A stretch of DNA of 64,000 nucleotides from Longimicrobiales bacterium (lineage in GTDB: Bacteria > Gemmatimonadota > Gemmatimonadetes > Longimicrobiales > Gaopeijiaceae), in the NCBI GenBank assembly GCA_029245345.1, contig JAQWPM010000021.1:62001-126000 (forward strand), read 5' to 3'. Shown here piece by piece: positions 35,552 to 44,953 of this stretch. Every line of letters starts with the position of its first letter. Within the stretch, counting starts at the first letter, position 1. Both the position numbers and the translations under genes were made by a program. Under the pieces are notes generated by a model that worked only from the letters and a program-made list of their open reading frames with translations, did no database searches and was not told the DNA's origin.

Positions 35552-37000
35552 TCAGTCCCGCGACAGCTCTGTGGCGGCCTCTTCCAGAAGGCGCCACGCC
35601 TCCGCGACGTGAGCACCCGTAGTCCGCAGATTGCCGACCGCGACGCGCAACGCCACGCGCCCTGCCAATTCCGTGTGGGAGAGGAAGACCGCCCCGTCCT
35701 GATTCACGGCGTCGAGAATCGCCAGGTTTAGGGCATCGTTCTCGCGACCGTCGAGTACGGGATCTTCGTACCGGAATGCAACCGTGGACAATGGAGCGGG
35801 TGCAACGCGCTGCCAGCGAGGCGAGTCGTCGATCCGCGCGACCAAATCCTGCGTAATCGCCACGTGAGCACGCAGCCGGGCGATGAGCCCCTGCCGACCG
35901 AAATAACGCAGGACGAACCAGAGCTTCAAGGACCGGAAGCGCCTGCCTAGCGAGACACCATAGTCCATCAAACTGCGCGGCGCCGAGTCATCTGGGGCCC
36001 GGAGATACTCAGGCACGATCGAGAAGGCTTGCACCAACACTTCAGGTCTACTGCAGTAGAGCACGGAGCAATCCACCGGAGTGAAAAGCCACTTGTGCGG
36101 ATTCACGACAATGGAGTCTGCCCTCTCCCATCCATCTAGGAGGGGCCTGAGTTCCGGGACGATCGCAGCCGGCCCGCCGTATGCGGCATCGACGTGCAGC
36201 CAAAGACCGAACTCCTCAGCGATGTCCGCGATCTCTGCAACCGGATCAATGGAAGAAGTAGACGTCGTGCCCAGCGTCGCCACTACGGCCACAGGCACAA
36301 CCCCTGCGGCGAGGTCCTCTTCGATGGCCGCTCGTAGTTCGGACACACTCATTCGGAAGTGTTCGTCAGAACGGATCTTCCGGTATCCATCTTTCCCGAA
36401 GCCGAGCGTCAGGACGCTCTTCTCGACTGAAGAATGGGTCTGGTCCGAGGCATACACACGGCCCACCGGCTGGCCAAAAAGTCCGGCCTCGTGGGCGCCG
36501 GGATACGCGACTTCGCGTGCCGCGGCCAAGGCATACAAGGAGGATGAAGATGCAGTGTCATTGATGACCCCGTCGAAACCATCGGGAAGTCCCATCAACT
36601 GGCGCAGCCAGTCGGTGGTGACCTCCTCTAGCTCTGTCGCCGCTGGAGAGCTGCGCCAGACCATCGCGTTCACGTTCAGCACAGCCGCCAGCATCTCCCC
36701 AAGCACCCCCGGTCCCGAACCGGTGATGGAGAAGAAGGCCATGAAGCCCGGATGGTTCCAGTGTGTGATTCCGGGCACGATCAACTCTCGGAAATCAGAA
36801 AGCGCCGCATCTAACGACTCGCCTACCTCAGGTGGTGAAGCTGGAAGCGCTTCGTGCAGGTACCCGGGTTCGACTGACGACAGAACAGGAAGGTCCTCGA
36901 CGTCGGAGAGGTAGTCGGCCATCCAGTCCGCAACCTCGTGGGCGTAGGCCCGAAACTGCTCCGGCGGCATGTCACCCAATTTGAGATCATCGTGTGGCAC
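35552..37000 (-). CDS. PLP-dependent group II amino acid decarboxylase
   Basis: The 482 residues are an aromatic-L-amino-acid decarboxylase-like fold. Key sites are HPGFMAFFSITGSG (substrate region), HSSVEKS with stacking His189, the Asp271 of HVDAAYGGPA, and the PLP lysine Lys303 in VVNPHKWLFTPVD. Substrate is uncertain (Trp, Tyr, Phe or Asp-like). I start at GTG 37000: GAGGAG lies 6 bases upstream, directly after the preceding stop; ATG 37024 would overlap the upstream gene. It is the last gene of a kinase/RsbRD_N-like/decarboxylase group. Confidence 0.88.
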   Translation of the reverse strand: MPHDDLKLGDMPPEQFRAYAHEVADWMADYLSDVEDLPVLSSVEPGYLHEALPASPPEVGESLDAALSDFRELIVPGITHWNHPGFMAFFSITGSGPGVLGEMLAAVLNVNAMVWRSSPAATELEEVTTDWLRQLMGLPDGFDGVINDTASSSSLYALAAAREVAYPGAHEAGLFGQPVGRVYASDQTHSSVEKSVLTLGFGKDGYRKIRSDEHFRMSVSELRAAIEEDLAAGVVPVAVVATLGTTSTSSIDPVAEIADIAEEFGLWLHVDAAYGGPAAIVPELRPLLDGWERADSIVVNPHKWLFTPVDCSVLYCSRPEVLVQAFSIVPEYLRAPDDSAPRSLMDYGVSLGRRFRSLKLWFVLRYFGRQGLIARLRAHVAITQDLVARIDDSPRWQRVAPAPLSTVAFRYEDPVLDGRENDALNLAILDAVNQDGAVFLSHTELAGRVALRVAVGNLRTTGAHVAEAWRLLEEAATELSRD

Positions 37001-37010
37001 CGCAGTCTCC

Positions 37011-37664
37011 TCAGTGCTCAGCATCACCCGCGAACGACGGGTCAGCCCCAAGTGCGAGGACGCCCTTCAGTTCGTCCCGGAGCGACGTGATCTGAGCGAG
37101 CACTGCTTCGGCCGTCCGGACGGCTTCCGGTTCGCGCTCTCGATCCCCGTCGTCGAACAACTGAAAGAACAAAGCGTCCGTATGTCCCACGCTTCCGTGC
37201 GTCACGATCCGATCGACTGCGCGGTTCAACAACAGAACATCCCGTAGGGAGAGAGGGGCGACACCTGAGCCCGGTGGATCTCTGTAAAGATCCCGAATGA
37301 CCAACTCACGCAAGATCTGGAGCTCTTCGATTACTTCGCCTGCTGCGAGACCGCGTCCAGCAGCGGTATGCCCAAACAACTCGGCGATGCGCACCCAAAG
37401 GGGCTCAACCTCACGCCGCAATGGTCCGAGCACCGGAACCAGCATCGAAGAGATCACGTCCACGAAACTGCGAACAACATCGTGCCAGTCCGAGCCTCCG
37501 ATGGACTCGCGAGCCTCCAGGCGGGACATCCACCGGCTGCTGATCGACGGCAGCCGCATGCGCAGCCAACGAGTCAATTCGACCGGTGCCGCATTGGGAC
37601 CCACTTGAGGCGGGCGCTCAGCGGATTCGGGAGAAGCGGATAGGTCTGTTGAGTAGTTCGGCAT
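37011..37664 (-). CDS. Helical protein resembling the RsbRD N-terminal domain
   Basis: 217 residues, mostly helical, with a disordered N-terminus. The pattern RWLRMRLPSISSRWMSRLEAR, then GHTAAGRGLAAGEVIEELQ with LRELVIRDLYRD, then LLLNRAVDRIVTHGSVGH is that of the RsbRD_N family, which is found ahead of STAS or histidine-kinase domains. Here it stands alone with no output domain. It ends 10 bases before the decarboxylase GTG and starts 90 bases after the large kinase. Family call by eye only. Confidence 0.5.
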   Translation of the reverse strand: MPNYSTDLSASPESAERPPQVGPNAAPVELTRWLRMRLPSISSRWMSRLEARESIGGSDWHDVVRSFVDVISSMLVPVLGPLRREVEPLWVRIAELFGHTAAGRGLAAGEVIEELQILRELVIRDLYRDPPGSGVAPLSLRDVLLLNRAVDRIVTHGSVGHTDALFFQLFDDGDREREPEAVRTAEAVLAQITSLRDELKGVLALGADPSFAGDAEH

Positions 37665-37753
37665 CCGGTGCGGAACAGGGGCTCGTGCTTCGAGGCCGGC
37701 GGGTCACCTCGGGTCGGGAACAAGATGCCGCGTCCTGCGACGGGGGACCAGCC

Positions 37754-40700
37754 CTAGGTAGATTCCTCGAGCCAAACCGGGATGTGGAGCGTGACAGTAG
37801 TGCCCACACCAACTTCACTCGCCACTGTCACGGTGCCGCCCCAGGTGGCCACGAGCCGCTGAACGATAGGCAGCCCGAGGCCCGCCCCCTTGGAACGGGT
37901 CGAGAATCGCGGTTCGAAAATTCGAGTCAGGACCTCTTCAGGGATGCCGGCACCGTCGTCCACCACGTCCACGCTGACCATCGAGTTGTCTTCCAGACGT
38001 CCCTCGATGGTCACAGATCCGCCCTCTCCGATCGCCTCTCGGGCATTCTCGAGCAGGTTGATCAACACCTCTTTGAGTTCCTCCTGGCGGCATCGCACAG
38101 CGGGCAAGTTCTGAGCGACATGCTGCGAGAACGGTGACACCGATTGCTCGCCACCGTATAGGGTCATGACATCGTCGGCGACAAACTCGACCGACACTGG
38201 TGAAAGGGGCGTTTCGCCGGCGCCACCCGGCGCGCCAAACCTAGAGAAACTGGACGCGATCGCCGCCAATCTGTCGATCTCAGACAACATGGCGTCAGCG
38301 TTTTTGATGAGGATCTCGTCGAAATCGGAACGACCGTCGTTCCACGCCCTTCGGATGTGCTGGATGCTGAGCTTGATCGGAGTGAGGGGGTTCTTCACTT
38401 CATGTGCGACCTGTCGCGCCATCTCACCCCAGGCTAAAACGCGCTCCGTTCGGAGTTCGTCCGTCACATCGTCCATGGCGACGACGACACCCCGGCGAGT
38501 ACCGAGACTCCCCAGTCGTCTCGCGCGCACCCTGACACGCCGGTCGCCTGAGTGAAGTTCTGTGGTCGCCTCCTCGGCGGTCCCGTCAACAAACAGAGCC
38601 ACCCAATCCGAGAGAGCTTCGGACATAGCCCCTTCGGCCGGAACGTTGCGGCCTACAAGAACCTCGGTATCGAGCAGATCTTCGGCGGACGGATTCACGA
38701 GCAGGACACGCCCTGCGGGATCAAGGGCGATCATCCCGACGGCGGCCTCGTCCATGATGGCCTGTGTGCGTCGAGATGTCCTGACGAGCTGTCTTCGGGC
38801 CCGTCGAACTCTGCCGACCATTCGGTTGAAGGCTCGGAACACCGCCCCGAACTCATCGGTGCGCGAACTTGGAAGCCTCATCGCGAGATTCCCGGCTCCG
38901 ACGCCTTCCGACGCCGTCTGGAGCGCTCGAATTGGGCTCGTCAGGGCCCGTCCGGCGACCCACGCCAGCACCAATGAAAGAGCCGCACCCACGAGCACGG
39001 CCAAGCCCAGGAGTTCGATCATGTCGGTGGTGCGGATGGCCGTCGTCCCCGCCTGAATCGGCACCTGCGCCCCCAAGATGTCTCCATCGGGGAGGCGCCG
39101 ATATGCAGTGACGTAGCGCCAGCGACCCAATGAGGTTTCGGTGAACTCGCTGATGCCCTCACGGCCGTCCAGCAACCTGTGTTGGGTCATCGGCATCCAC
39201 CCCTCGTACAAACCGATCTCGACGAGTTCCGCCACGGACCCGCCGCCTCTCAGCTCGCCATCTCTGTACTCAAGGAGTTCTGCTCTCACCTGGCGTGCCA
39301 GGCGATCCATGCGTGTACCCGGGGGGACATCGAGAGACAAATACCAACCCGCCGCATCTTCGACGACCCGCTCTGCGATTACCCGGGCAGACCGGGCAGA
39401 TGCCTGAGCCAACGTCCGGTACGCGAGTGTGCCGAACAAAGCGTTCGCCAGCAGAAAGAATCCGAAGAGTGCCAGCGTGACGCGAGCACGGAACGAAATC
39501 ACGAGTCCGGACAGCCTCATTTCCGGAGGCGCCACATCGCGCAGTAACGCTCTTCCACCGAGCCAGAACGCGAAGAAGATGGCCAGGTTCAATACCAACA
39601 ACAGCGCGCCACGCGCTGTGGCGAGTATGGCTACCGGCATTTCCACCAAGTGGTGAGCGTGGTACGTGGCGTCGTCGAACTGCAGGGCGATCTGGCCCTG
39701 CCACCCTGAGCCGGTCCGCTGCCAGGCCAAGGACTCACCGCCGCGTGGGTCACCCGGGAGCAATGGGATCAAGGTCACAGCAGCGGAGAGTTCTCCCGTC
39801 GCTGCGCCCATCAGCGCTGCAAGCGGTGAACGAGAGGGATCCAGGTCGATCGGTGGCGCAATCACGGTCAGAACGCTCCCACCCGAGAGCGGAATCGACA
39901 TCACGTACCGGGCGTCATAACGGTTGTAGGGAAAAATCATCTGGGCGTCCTCCCCCAGCGCGCGCATGACCAAGTCCGTCATGAAGGCGGGTGGTTCGGC
40001 TCCGACCCCAATTCTGAGTTCCTCACCCTGCTGTCCGTCAGCGTCCCACATGGTGAGTCGAAGGGGAGCGCCTCCTTCCGAGAGACCGCTGCGCCTCCAA
40101 GCTCCATACATGATGTCGACGGGGGATTTCCCCGCGCGTTCCAGGGTGTCGGCGACTGCTCCGAGTCGTTGGAGTCCCCGCTCGAGCTCGGTATCCGTCG
40201 AAGAGGCGAGGCCGGAAAGAAGATGTGACCCGGCCTCGATTCGGGATTCGGTCCGATGGGCCCAAGTCGCTGGCAGTGCCGCACTCGACGCGAGAACGCC
40301 CGCTGCTAGCCATCCGACGAGTGGACGCTGCCATCCTGGCCACGCTCCCATCGACACAGCGACGGCCGCGGTCGGGAGAGCCCACAACGCCGGCCACCAT
40401 GCCGGCAGTCCCGTCGTCCGCTGCACGAAGACCCCACCCACCGCACTAAGAAGAACCGCTACGACGACCCCGGCGGTCGCCGCATACGTCCTCGACTCCG
40501 GCTTGGCGCGACAGAACGCCAGTGCCGATCCCGCCAGCAGGGTGAGGAGCCCAGCCATGGCGACATTGTACACGACATAACCGAGTCGCCCCTCAGCAAG
40601 CCCAAGCGGCAGGACTCCGCCTGAGACCGTGTTGGTCACCAAGGGGAACCCAACCCCAACGAACAGGCCGGCCACCCACGCAGGCACTTCGACACGAGGA

Positions 40701-41821
40701 CGAGGGAGAACGGCCACGGTGGTGAACCCCGCCAAGGTCAACAGCGCCAGCCGTCCCAGGGATATCGGGATGGGGCCCGGCAAGGTGAACAAAGATGGGG
40801 CGAACAAATGCGCGAGCCCATCGATCCGCTCGAACGGAAGAAGCCCCGCAATGAAGAGGAGCCCTCCCGAAGCCATGGTGCCGGAAGCCATGCGAGCGGC
40901 CCCCCCCATTGCCAACAAAAGCCACGCGATGACGACGGCCGCCGACACAACCCCTCGCCAACGACCCATCACTTCGTCGATGCGGTCTGCAGCCACCGGC
41001 CGATCGACGGTAACGCTCAGCAACCGCACTCCGTCCTCAGTCTCGAGGTCGAAAACGCCGGCACTTTGTGTCGGTGACTCCCGCGAGATCGTGATCGCCT
41101 CACCTGTCGCGCGCGAGAACTGGGAAGCGAAATCACCGAGGGGCGCTTCCAACGCAGGGGACACATCCGACCGAAGCAGGTGCGCGACCACGGCAATGCT
41201 GCCGTCCGCGCCGTGGGCAGTGACATAGAGATACCCGAACAACGGCGTATCTCTATACATGTACCGCTCAGCGCCTTGTTGGGCATCTTCAGGTACCCCA
41301 CCCCGGTGAACGCCATCCCACACCAGCAAAGATCCTCGCGAGTCATACAGGGCGACGGCCGCAGCTCCGAACCGCGATCGGAGCCTTCTCACGGTGCCGA
41401 GTTCAGTCAACTCGGGGTCCTCCCTCAATCCAGGCGCGAGCGATGCGAGGGAATCCGCTGCCAACTCTGCGCTTTCGAGTCGTTGTTGGAGAGACTCGTC
41501 GAGCCTCTGTCCGACCTCCGCCTCACGGTCGTCCCAATATCCTTCCCACCCGTTAGCGAGCTGGGATACCTGGCGGTGAGCTCCGAATCCGGCGAGGATG
41601 GCGAGAACGAGAACGGACACACCGCCTCCCCAAGATCGACCTCGACGCTTGGGGCCCCAAAGAGCTGCACATGTAACGCCGGCAGCGGCGAGGAGTAATG
41701 GGGCGAACCCAGGAGATGCGGCCCACAAAGCCAAGGACGCCAGAGAGGTCCACGGCCCGAGCCATCCGGAGGCTCGCCTAGTCTGCCGAAGTCGTTTGTA
41801 TAGGAAGGAAGGTGACGTCAT
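37754..41821 (-). CDS. Very large NtrY-like sensor histidine kinase
   Basis: About 1355 residues with three extracytoplasmic sensor regions separated by membrane blocks. Two spans come first, then a sensor at about 80-300, a run of roughly eight spans at 300-540, a second sensor at 540-750, two spans around FAFWLGG and LALFGFFLLANAL, and a third sensor at 810-960. A span, HAMP (RALTSPIRALQTASEGVG), PAS (GMIALDPAGRVLLVNPSAEDLL), HisKA with His1140 in RQVAHEVKNPLTP and HATPase (INLLENAREAIGEG, GAGLGLPIVQRL) follow. The catalytic end is NtrY/NtrB-like. The start ATG 41821 overlaps the divergent gene's start. Confidence 0.9.
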   Translation of the reverse strand: MTSPSFLYKRLRQTRRASGWLGPWTSLASLALWAASPGFAPLLLAAAGVTCAALWGPKRRGRSWGGGVSVLVLAILAGFGAHRQVSQLANGWEGYWDDREAEVGQRLDESLQQRLESAELAADSLASLAPGLREDPELTELGTVRRLRSRFGAAAVALYDSRGSLLVWDGVHRGGVPEDAQQGAERYMYRDTPLFGYLYVTAHGADGSIAVVAHLLRSDVSPALEAPLGDFASQFSRATGEAITISRESPTQSAGVFDLETEDGVRLLSVTVDRPVAADRIDEVMGRWRGVVSAAVVIAWLLLAMGGAARMASGTMASGGLLFIAGLLPFERIDGLAHLFAPSLFTLPGPIPISLGRLALLTLAGFTTVAVLPRPRVEVPAWVAGLFVGVGFPLVTNTVSGGVLPLGLAEGRLGYVVYNVAMAGLLTLLAGSALAFCRAKPESRTYAATAGVVVAVLLSAVGGVFVQRTTGLPAWWPALWALPTAAVAVSMGAWPGWQRPLVGWLAAGVLASSAALPATWAHRTESRIEAGSHLLSGLASSTDTELERGLQRLGAVADTLERAGKSPVDIMYGAWRRSGLSEGGAPLRLTMWDADGQQGEELRIGVGAEPPAFMTDLVMRALGEDAQMIFPYNRYDARYVMSIPLSGGSVLTVIAPPIDLDPSRSPLAALMGAATGELSAAVTLIPLLPGDPRGGESLAWQRTGSGWQGQIALQFDDATYHAHHLVEMPVAILATARGALLLVLNLAIFFAFWLGGRALLRDVAPPEMRLSGLVISFRARVTLALFGFFLLANALFGTLAYRTLAQASARSARVIAERVVEDAAGWYLSLDVPPGTRMDRLARQVRAELLEYRDGELRGGGSVAELVEIGLYEGWMPMTQHRLLDGREGISEFTETSLGRWRYVTAYRRLPDGDILGAQVPIQAGTTAIRTTDMIELLGLAVLVGAALSLVLAWVAGRALTSPIRALQTASEGVGAGNLAMRLPSSRTDEFGAVFRAFNRMVGRVRRARRQLVRTSRRTQAIMDEAAVGMIALDPAGRVLLVNPSAEDLLDTEVLVGRNVPAEGAMSEALSDWVALFVDGTAEEATTELHSGDRRVRVRARRLGSLGTRRGVVVAMDDVTDELRTERVLAWGEMARQVAHEVKNPLTPIKLSIQHIRRAWNDGRSDFDEILIKNADAMLSEIDRLAAIASSFSRFGAPGGAGETPLSPVSVEFVADDVMTLYGGEQSVSPFSQHVAQNLPAVRCRQEELKEVLINLLENAREAIGEGGSVTIEGRLEDNSMVSVDVVDDGAGIPEEVLTRIFEPRFSTRSKGAGLGLPIVQRLVATWGGTVTVASEVGVGTTVTLHIPVWLEEST

Positions 41822-42543
41822 TCGCACTCGATGTGATGAGTTGGCCAGAGGTCGGACGTGCGCTCGCACGAGATCCTCGACTCATCTTCCCAGTTGGTGC
41901 GATGGATCAACACGGGCCTCACTTACCCTTGGGCGCGGAAGCTGTCTCGCACGCCGTTTCCGATCACCTCGGGATACTCCGCGCTCCGACCTTCTCGTAC
42001 GGTATCAGTGTCGGTGGAGGTCCATTCGCCGGAGCCACCGGGCTGAGACGTAAAACCCTCCACCGTGCCGCAAATGAACTTCTGGCTCAATGCGAGAACG
42101 ATGGCGTCGAGGACTTTGTCATCATCACGGCGCACCGGTTCGAACCGCATTTGGAGGCACTGCTCATGGCCCTCACCGCGACATCAAGCAACAGCGTTTA
42201 CGACCTATGCCAGGTCCATGTCGCTGATGTGCTCGAATCGAACCCAGAATTCGAACACAGAGGGGAGTTGGAGACGTCACTGCTACTCCACCTGGCTCCG
42301 AAGTTGGTCCACATGGAAGAGACCGAAGAGTCTCTCCCAGAGGAACGTTGGCTTCGAAGATACACTCGGGGTAGAGTGCCGACACCCCCGGCAAAGTCCC
42401 GAGGCGTGGGGAGATACCCTCGCCGGGGCACGAAAGAAAAGGGGCGTGTCGTCTTCGATCGGCACCTCGACTCGATCGAGAGGCGCTCACCTCGGACTGA
42501 CATCGTCAAGAGCGGTGCGAACGCGGCACGAAACTTGGTGTAG
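41812..42543 (+). CDS. Creatininase-family-like hydrolase
   Basis: It has the creatininase N-terminal signature LIFPVGAMDQHGPHLPLGAE (metal ligands E/H/D region), GISVGGGPFAGATGLRRKT in place of the usual SGEH strand, and EHRGELETSLLLHL for the HAGxxETS motif. The usual NGHGGN loop reads ITAHRFEPH here. 243 residues, a normal length. Function unknown; relatives are amidohydrolases of cyclic amides such as creatinine or formamidopyrimidines. GTG 41812 lies beyond the start of the divergent kinase gene; ATG 41836 (MSWPEVGRAL) would avoid the overlap. Confidence 0.75.
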   Translation: MTSFALDVMSWPEVGRALARDPRLIFPVGAMDQHGPHLPLGAEAVSHAVSDHLGILRAPTFSYGISVGGGPFAGATGLRRKTLHRAANELLAQCENDGVEDFVIITAHRFEPHLEALLMALTATSSNSVYDLCQVHVADVLESNPEFEHRGELETSLLLHLAPKLVHMEETEESLPEERWLRRYTRGRVPTPPAKSRGVGRYPRRGTKEKGRVVFDRHLDSIERRSPRTDIVKSGANAARNLV

Positions 42544-42546
42544 CAG

Positions 42547-43248
42547 ATGCCCATGACGATTCTGAGAAATGCTGGCTTGACGCTGCTCACCCTTGCTTCC
42601 CTTTCGTCCCCTGCGGCGGCGCAAAGCGTCGTCGATCAAGGGACGTTCTCTATCGAGATCGACGGTTCAGTTGTCGGGACTGAGGAATTCAAAATTCGCC
42701 GCGTGGGGTTCAACCGGAGCGCCATCTTCATCGCCGACGGAGTCGTGGCGCTGGGGGACGAGTCAGGCAGCCAGGAGATACGGCACCTGCTCCGCGTATC
42801 AGGCTCAGCCGGAGCGGCCGAAGCATACGAGCTCACTCTGAGCGGCGCCGAACCGCTAGAGATCACGATGAATCTCGCTCGCCCTCGATTCGTTTCTCGG
42901 TTCGAATCGCCGGAAGGGCAAGAAGAGCGCGAGTTCAGGGCTAGAGAGGAAACACGGATCATTGAAGTGATGGTCGCGCATCACTACTACTTCGTTCGCG
43001 ATCTTCAGGAGGGAGAGTCTGCTCCGATCATTGTGCCGAGAGATCGACGTGAGGGCACAATCAGCACCGGCTCCATCGTGGAGGAGGAATTGCGTTTGGG
43101 GCGGAACCGAGTCGCCGCACGTCGCGTCTCATTCATGGACGATGCCTCCGAGCATCGCGTATGGTTCGACCGCCAAGGGCGCGTACTCCGTGTCGAAATA
43201 CCTGACCTTGGATACGTGGCGACTCGCACCGACCTCGTCGGCGAATAG
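42547..43248 (+). CDS. Secreted protein of unknown function
   Basis: A signal peptide (NAGLTLLTLASLSSPAAAQS) precedes about 210 residues that look almost all beta: GTFSIEIDGSVVGTEEFKI, ITMNLARPRFVSRFESPEG, FDRQGRVLRVEIPDLGYVA. The pattern of repeated strands with a final FDRxGRVLRVE resembles DUF3108/DUF6134-type periplasmic beta proteins, though I cannot assign one. It starts 4 bases after the creatininase-like gene and is followed by a short hairpin. Confidence 0.75.
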   Translation: MPMTILRNAGLTLLTLASLSSPAAAQSVVDQGTFSIEIDGSVVGTEEFKIRRVGFNRSAIFIADGVVALGDESGSQEIRHLLRVSGSAGAAEAYELTLSGAEPLEITMNLARPRFVSRFESPEGQEEREFRAREETRIIEVMVAHHYYFVRDLQEGESAPIIVPRDRREGTISTGSIVEEELRLGRNRVAARRVSFMDDASEHRVWFDRQGRVLRVEIPDLGYVATRTDLVGE

Positions 43249-43254
43249 AAGCAG

Positions 43255-43273
43255 GGCCTTGGAGCGGAAGGCC
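43255..43273 (+). terminator. Weak hairpin after the secreted-protein gene
   Basis: GGCCTT and AAGGCC pair perfectly around GGAGCGG, just past the stop codon, followed by TTCGAATTAGCTTTCTT, which is T-rich but broken. It could act as a leaky terminator separating the creatininase-like pair from the efflux operon. Confidence 0.4.
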
Positions 43274-43286
43274 TTCGAATTAGCTT
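43259..43286 (+). promoter_or_regulatory. Possible promoter of the efflux operon
   Basis: TTGGAG (43259-43264), 16 bases, TAGCTT (43281-43286). The -10 equals that of the SRP RNA promoter. It overlaps the hairpin of the preceding gene and would give a leader of about 150 bases before the TolC-like start. Confidence 0.35.
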
Positions 43287-43445
43287 TCTTGACGCCCGAA
43301 ATGCGTGACTGGTGAAGCATCCACCACCCCGGTGCGTCGTCGCACCCATGGACTTCATCACAGACCGCTTCGATACCCGAAACTACCGATGCTCTGGTGG
43401 CGTACGGGCGGTAGCAGCCCGACTTCCAACGAGGGGTTCGTGAGG

Positions 43446-44939
43446 ATGAGGAACAGTTTGCGCGCGTTGGCCATCATGGCCGCGCTCATCGCATCGCCAC
43501 TGGCAGGACAAGTGACGGTGCCTAGTACACTTTCTTTGGCCGATGCGCTCGATATCGCCCAAGAGAACAACCCGAGCTTCCTGCAGACACGGAATGACGA
43601 GCGACTCGCGGATTGGGACGTCAAGCAGGCCTACGGCCAGCTCCTTCCCACGGCCAGCGCAAATTCCGGTGTCTCGTGGCAAGGTGCTGGCGAACAGCGC
43701 TTTGGGAGCCTGACGCTGGGAGACCTCGGATTCGGCGGGCAACCGTCGTACTACTTCTCCAACTACAGCGTCAACTTCAACTACTCGTTGAGCTGGGCCA
43801 CCCTAAAGGGGCCGGCGCAGGCGAAGGCCAATCGCGGCACGACCGTCGCCCAAATCAGGGTGGCCGAATCGAACCTCGTAGCTCAAGTGACAAACGCCTA
43901 CCTCGAGATGCTCCGCCAGCAGGAGGCTGTACGCCTCACAGAGCAACAGCTCGAGAATACCCAGTTCAACTACAGACTCGCTCAAGGTCAGCTCGAGGTC
44001 GGGTCGGTGACCCCGATCGACGTCGGCCTCGCTGAGATCCAGGTCGGACGGTCTGAAGTGGGTGTGCTACAGGCTCGGAATGCACTGGAAACCGGCCGCA
44101 TGCGCCTTCTCCAGCAGCTCGGGCTCGGCGTAGACCAAGTATTTGAGCTTGGCACGATCTTCGTGTTGACCGAGCCGAGCTGGGATCTGGACGAACTCAT
44201 CGATATGGCGCTGGGTCAGAACCCGACCCTTCAGGCGCGACGTAGCAGCAAAGCATCCGCAGACATCGGGGTCAGCACGGCCCGCTCCGCGTACTACCCG
44301 TCGATCTCTATGTCCACCGGCCTGAGCGGCTTCACGCGCCAGGCCAGCAGTACAGCGTCGCAGGTGGCACAGGCCCAAGGTCAGATCGCCGGATCCGTCG
44401 CAAATTGTCAATTCACAAACGATCTATACAGCCGATTAGCGGACCCACTTCCGGGGCAGGATTGTTCCCGCTTTGCCTTCACCGACACGCAGCGGCAGGC
44501 GATCGAGGACGGAAACAATGCTTTCCCGTTCAATTTCGACAAGTCCCCGCCGAGCCTCTCGTTCGGGATCAGCATCCCGATCTTCCAAGGGCTCTCCCGC
44601 CAGAGGAATCTCGAGGCTGCCCGACTGCAAAGAGACGACATCACTCAGCAGGTCCGCGAACAGGAACTGAGTCTTCAAGCTGATCTCGCGATCGGCTTGG
44701 CCAACGTTCGTACCGCGTTCCAAAGCGCTGAACTCGAAGAGAGAAACCGCGTATTGGCGGAACAACAGCTCCGCTTGGCCCGGGAACGGTACCAACTCGG
44801 AGCCATCACTTTTGTGGAATTGGTAGACGCGCAGACGCTGTTCGCTCAGGCAGATCGTGATCGAACCATCGCGATATTCGCCTACCATGACACCGTGACC
44901 AGCCTGGAGGCGCTCGTCGGCGCCCCCCTTAGAAACTGA
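43446..44939 (+). CDS. TolC-like outer membrane efflux protein
   Basis: The 497-residue protein has a signal peptide (ALAIMAALIASPLAGQ) and the two helical OEP repeats: LSLADALDIAQENNPSFLQ with AYLEMLRQQEAVRLTEQQ, and WDLDELIDMALGQNPTLQA with ERYQLGAITFVELVDAQ. This is the trimeric channel-tunnel of tripartite exporters. ATG 43446 has GAGGGG nine bases upstream. It is the first of four export genes (channel, adaptor, two permeases). Confidence 0.93.
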   Translation: MRNSLRALAIMAALIASPLAGQVTVPSTLSLADALDIAQENNPSFLQTRNDERLADWDVKQAYGQLLPTASANSGVSWQGAGEQRFGSLTLGDLGFGGQPSYYFSNYSVNFNYSLSWATLKGPAQAKANRGTTVAQIRVAESNLVAQVTNAYLEMLRQQEAVRLTEQQLENTQFNYRLAQGQLEVGSVTPIDVGLAEIQVGRSEVGVLQARNALETGRMRLLQQLGLGVDQVFELGTIFVLTEPSWDLDELIDMALGQNPTLQARRSSKASADIGVSTARSAYYPSISMSTGLSGFTRQASSTASQVAQAQGQIAGSVANCQFTNDLYSRLADPLPGQDCSRFAFTDTQRQAIEDGNNAFPFNFDKSPPSLSFGISIPIFQGLSRQRNLEAARLQRDDITQQVREQELSLQADLAIGLANVRTAFQSAELEERNRVLAEQQLRLARERYQLGAITFVELVDAQTLFAQADRDRTIAIFAYHDTVTSLEALVGAPLRN

Positions 44940-44953
44940 GAGACTGACTGACC

